From assembly GCA_023261525.1 (NCBI GenBank), contig JAHFOU010000134.1, positions 1-6,511 of the forward strand: a stretch of 6,511 nucleotides of DNA. The letters are read 5' to 3'. How positions within the stretch are numbered: position 1 is the first letter of the stretch; each line of letters starts with the position of its first letter. Of the stretch, positions 4,843-6,511 are shown piece after piece. Made by a program: the position numbers and the translations under genes. The notes beneath the pieces are model-generated. The model had not been told where the DNA came from, ran no database searches, and was given only the letters and a program-made list of their open reading frames with translations. This stretch comes from Planctomycetota bacterium. Its GTDB lineage: Bacteria > Planctomycetota > SBBH01 > JAHFOU01.

Positions 4843-6511
4843 ATGGGGCGTCGTCGGCCGGTAAAGCCCGGCCCGGGTCCGGGCGGGGGCTGGGGCTTCC
4901 TGTTCTGGGTGCTGGCCATCGGCACGACGGTCTTCCTCGTCAGCGTGTTGACCAAGCTCGACGGGGGCTTCCCCCGCCATGTCGTCTCCATGACGCTGGC
5001 CGACATCGATGCCGCCCTGGAGGCCGGCCTCGTCGACAGCGTCGAGTTCCGCGATGCCGCCATGGTGGTGACCATGAAGGGAAGCGAGCAGAAGAAGTTC
5101 AGCAAGGAAATGCCCCCGGAGGCCATCCCGGGCTATCTTGCTCGCTGCAACAAGCTCAAGGAGCAGGGCAAGCTCACCAAATACGACGTCCGGGAGAGCC
5201 CCAACCCCGTGCTGAATGCCCTGATGGGCCTGGTGGTCCCCGTGGGATTGCTTCTGGTGGCCTATATGATTTTCGTGAGGCCCATGCGCTCGGCGGGTGG
5301 CCCCGGCGGCGTGCTCAACTTCGGCAAGAGCCGGGCCATGCTGCTGTCCAAGGACCGCTCCCAGACCACCTTCGACGACGTGGCCGGCATCGACGAGGCC
5401 AAGGAGGAGGTCCAGGAGATCATCGAATTCCTCAAGACCCCGGCCAAGTTCCAGCGCCTGGGCGGCCGCATCCCGCGCGGCGTCCTGCTCGTCGGGCCTC
5501 CGGGCACGGGCAAGACCCTGCTGGCCAAGGCCATCGCCGGCGAGGCCGGGGTGCCGTTCTTCTCCATCTCGGGCTCGGACTTCGTGGAGATGTTCGTGGG
5601 CGTCGGGGCCTCGCGGGTGCGTGACCTCTTCCGTCAGGCCAAGGAGAAGGCCCCCTGCATTGTCTTCCTCGACGAGATCGACGCCGTGGGGCGGCGCCGC
5701 GGCTCGGGCGGCGGCGGCGGGGACCACGAGCGCGAGCAGACCCTGAATGCCATCCTCGTGGAGATCGACGGCTTCTCCTCCGACAACGAGGTCATCGTGG
5801 TTGCCGCGACGAACCGCTCCGAGCTCCTGGACCCCGCGCTCAAGCGTCCGGGGCGCTTCGACCGCGAGATCGTGATCGACCTGCCCGACCTCCTGGGCCG
5901 CAAGCAGATCCTGGAGGTGCATGCCCGCAAGGTGAAGCTGGGCCCGGCCCTGGACCTGTCCACCCTGGCCCGTTCCACCGCCGGCTTCAGCGGGGCCGAT
6001 CTGGAAGCCACCATCAACGAGGCGGCCCTCCTGGCCGCGCTCAAGGGCAAGGAGGTCATCGAGCACGACGACCTGGAGGAGGCCCGGGACAAGGTCCTCT
6101 GGGGCCGCAAGAAGGTCAGCCGCATGCAGATGATGACCGAGGAGGACAAGAAGGTCACCGCCTACCATGAGAGCGGGCATGCCCTGGTCTCCAAGATGGA
6201 GGTCTCGAGCGAGCCCATCCACAAGGTCAGCATCATCCCCATGGGCCATGCCCTGGGGGCCACGATGTTCCTGCCCGAGAAGGACCGCTACGGGATGACC
6301 CGCAAGCAGATCCTGAGCGCCATCACGGTGGCGTTCGGGGGACGGGTGTCCGAGGAGCTCTTCTGCGACGACATCTCCACGGGGGCCCAGAACGACCTTC
6401 AGCGCGCCACCGAGCTGGCCCGCCGCATGGTGACCGAGTGGGGGATGAGCGAACACCTGGGCCATGCCTACCTGAGCGACCGGGAGCAGGGGGCCAACTA
6501 CCTGGGCTGGG
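4843..6511 (+). CDS. ftsH: ATP-dependent zinc metalloprotease FtsH (5' part, runs off the right edge)
   Basis: FtsH is a hexameric inner-membrane AAA+ protease that extracts and degrades membrane and short-lived soluble proteins. The 556 visible residues show, in order: a Gly/Pro-rich cytoplasmic start; TM1 (about 17-36); a periplasmic domain (about 37-124); TM2 (about 125-145); Walker A GPPGTGKT (218-225); pore loop FVGVG (251-255); Walker B IVFLDEID (273-280); a Gly-run loop (289-293); the second region of homology, ATNR...RPGRFDR (322-341) with Arg fingers 336 and 339; and the zinc protease motif HESGH (442-446), with Asp518 in TGAQNDLQ as third ligand. All catalytic residues are present. 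Compared with E. coli FtsH (644), about 90-110 residues are missing past the edge. The ATG at 4843 is preferred; GTG at 4816 would add nine residues. It follows lptE after 61 bases, so it may be in the same transcript or have its own promoter. In E. coli FtsH degrades LpxC, which ties it to the LPS genes upstream; that link here is inference. Confidence 0.97.
   Translation, partial: MGRRRPVKPGPGPGGGWGFLFWVLAIGTTVFLVSVLTKLDGGFPRHVVSMTLADIDAALEAGLVDSVEFRDAAMVVTMKGSEQKKFSKEMPPEAIPGYLARCNKLKEQGKLTKYDVRESPNPVLNALMGLVVPVGLLLVAYMIFVRPMRSAGGPGGVLNFGKSRAMLLSKDRSQTTFDDVAGIDEAKEEVQEIIEFLKTPAKFQRLGGRIPRGVLLVGPPGTGKTLLAKAIAGEAGVPFFSISGSDFVEMFVGVGASRVRDLFRQAKEKAPCIVFLDEIDAVGRRRGSGGGGGDHEREQTLNAILVEIDGFSSDNEVIVVAATNRSELLDPALKRPGRFDREIVIDLPDLLGRKQILEVHARKVKLGPALDLSTLARSTAGFSGADLEATINEAALLAALKGKEVIEHDDLEEARDKVLWGRKKVSRMQMMTEEDKKVTAYHESGHALVSKMEVSSEPIHKVSIIPMGHALGATMFLPEKDRYGMTRKQILSAITVAFGGRVSEELFCDDISTGAQNDLQRATELARRMVTEWGMSEHLGHAYLSDREQGANYLGW

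Noticed and set aside
5704..5725. GGC-rich short repeat in ftsH
   Set aside because: It encodes the glycine-rich loop after Walker B that is common in FtsH proteins, so it needs no special explanation.
4756..6465. Long open frame on the minus strand (569 codons) opposite ftsH
   Set aside because: The + strand carries intact FtsH motifs over the same bases; the antisense translation shows no family pattern.

Overview
The window is a compact, very GC-rich stretch of bacterial chromosome (about 70% GC by eye, not counted), read entirely on the + strand. It holds seven protein genes in the order carA (3' end), apgM, purA, recO, a bamD-like TPR lipoprotein gene, an lptE-like lipoprotein gene and ftsH (5' part). 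Two outer-membrane assembly lipoproteins with lipoboxes show a Gram-negative (diderm, LPS-making) cell. The archaeal-type phosphoglycerate mutase, the GC content and the gene order would suit an acidobacterium of the Holophaga/Geothrix type, or another high-GC diderm such as a deltaproteobacterial lineage. That placement is a guess from character, not from any search.

Layout. Bases 1-195 are the last 64 codons of carA, ending in a small Ala-Lys repeat. apgM follows after one base (197-1396). purA starts inside the end of apgM (11-base overlap). recO, the bamD-like gene and the lptE-like gene then follow, each overlapping the previous stop by four bases (GTGA, ATGA, GTGA). This unbroken chain from carA to lptE (1-4781) looks like one translationally coupled transcription unit. 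The only real intergenic gap is 4782-4842 (61 bases). It holds overlapping GATC-centred palindromes and the Shine-Dalgarno of ftsH, which runs off the right edge at residue 556. There is no gene-free stretch over 300 bases. I saw no tRNA or rRNA gene, CRISPR array, insertion sequence or convincing intrinsic terminator.

Functionally, the first part is metabolic: carbamoyl phosphate for pyrimidines and arginine, 3-/2-phosphoglycerate interconversion, and the committed step to AMP. recO is recombinational repair. The last part is envelope biogenesis: BamD for beta-barrel insertion, LptE for LPS export, and FtsH, the membrane protease that in E. coli controls LPS synthesis by degrading LpxC. I see no obviously new biological system. 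The items most worth a second look are a Glu in place of the usual metal-ligand His in ApgM, an atypical Pro-containing lipobox in LptE, cysteines in the BamD-like lipoprotein, a marked CTG-AGG codon-pair preference, and the palindromes ahead of ftsH.
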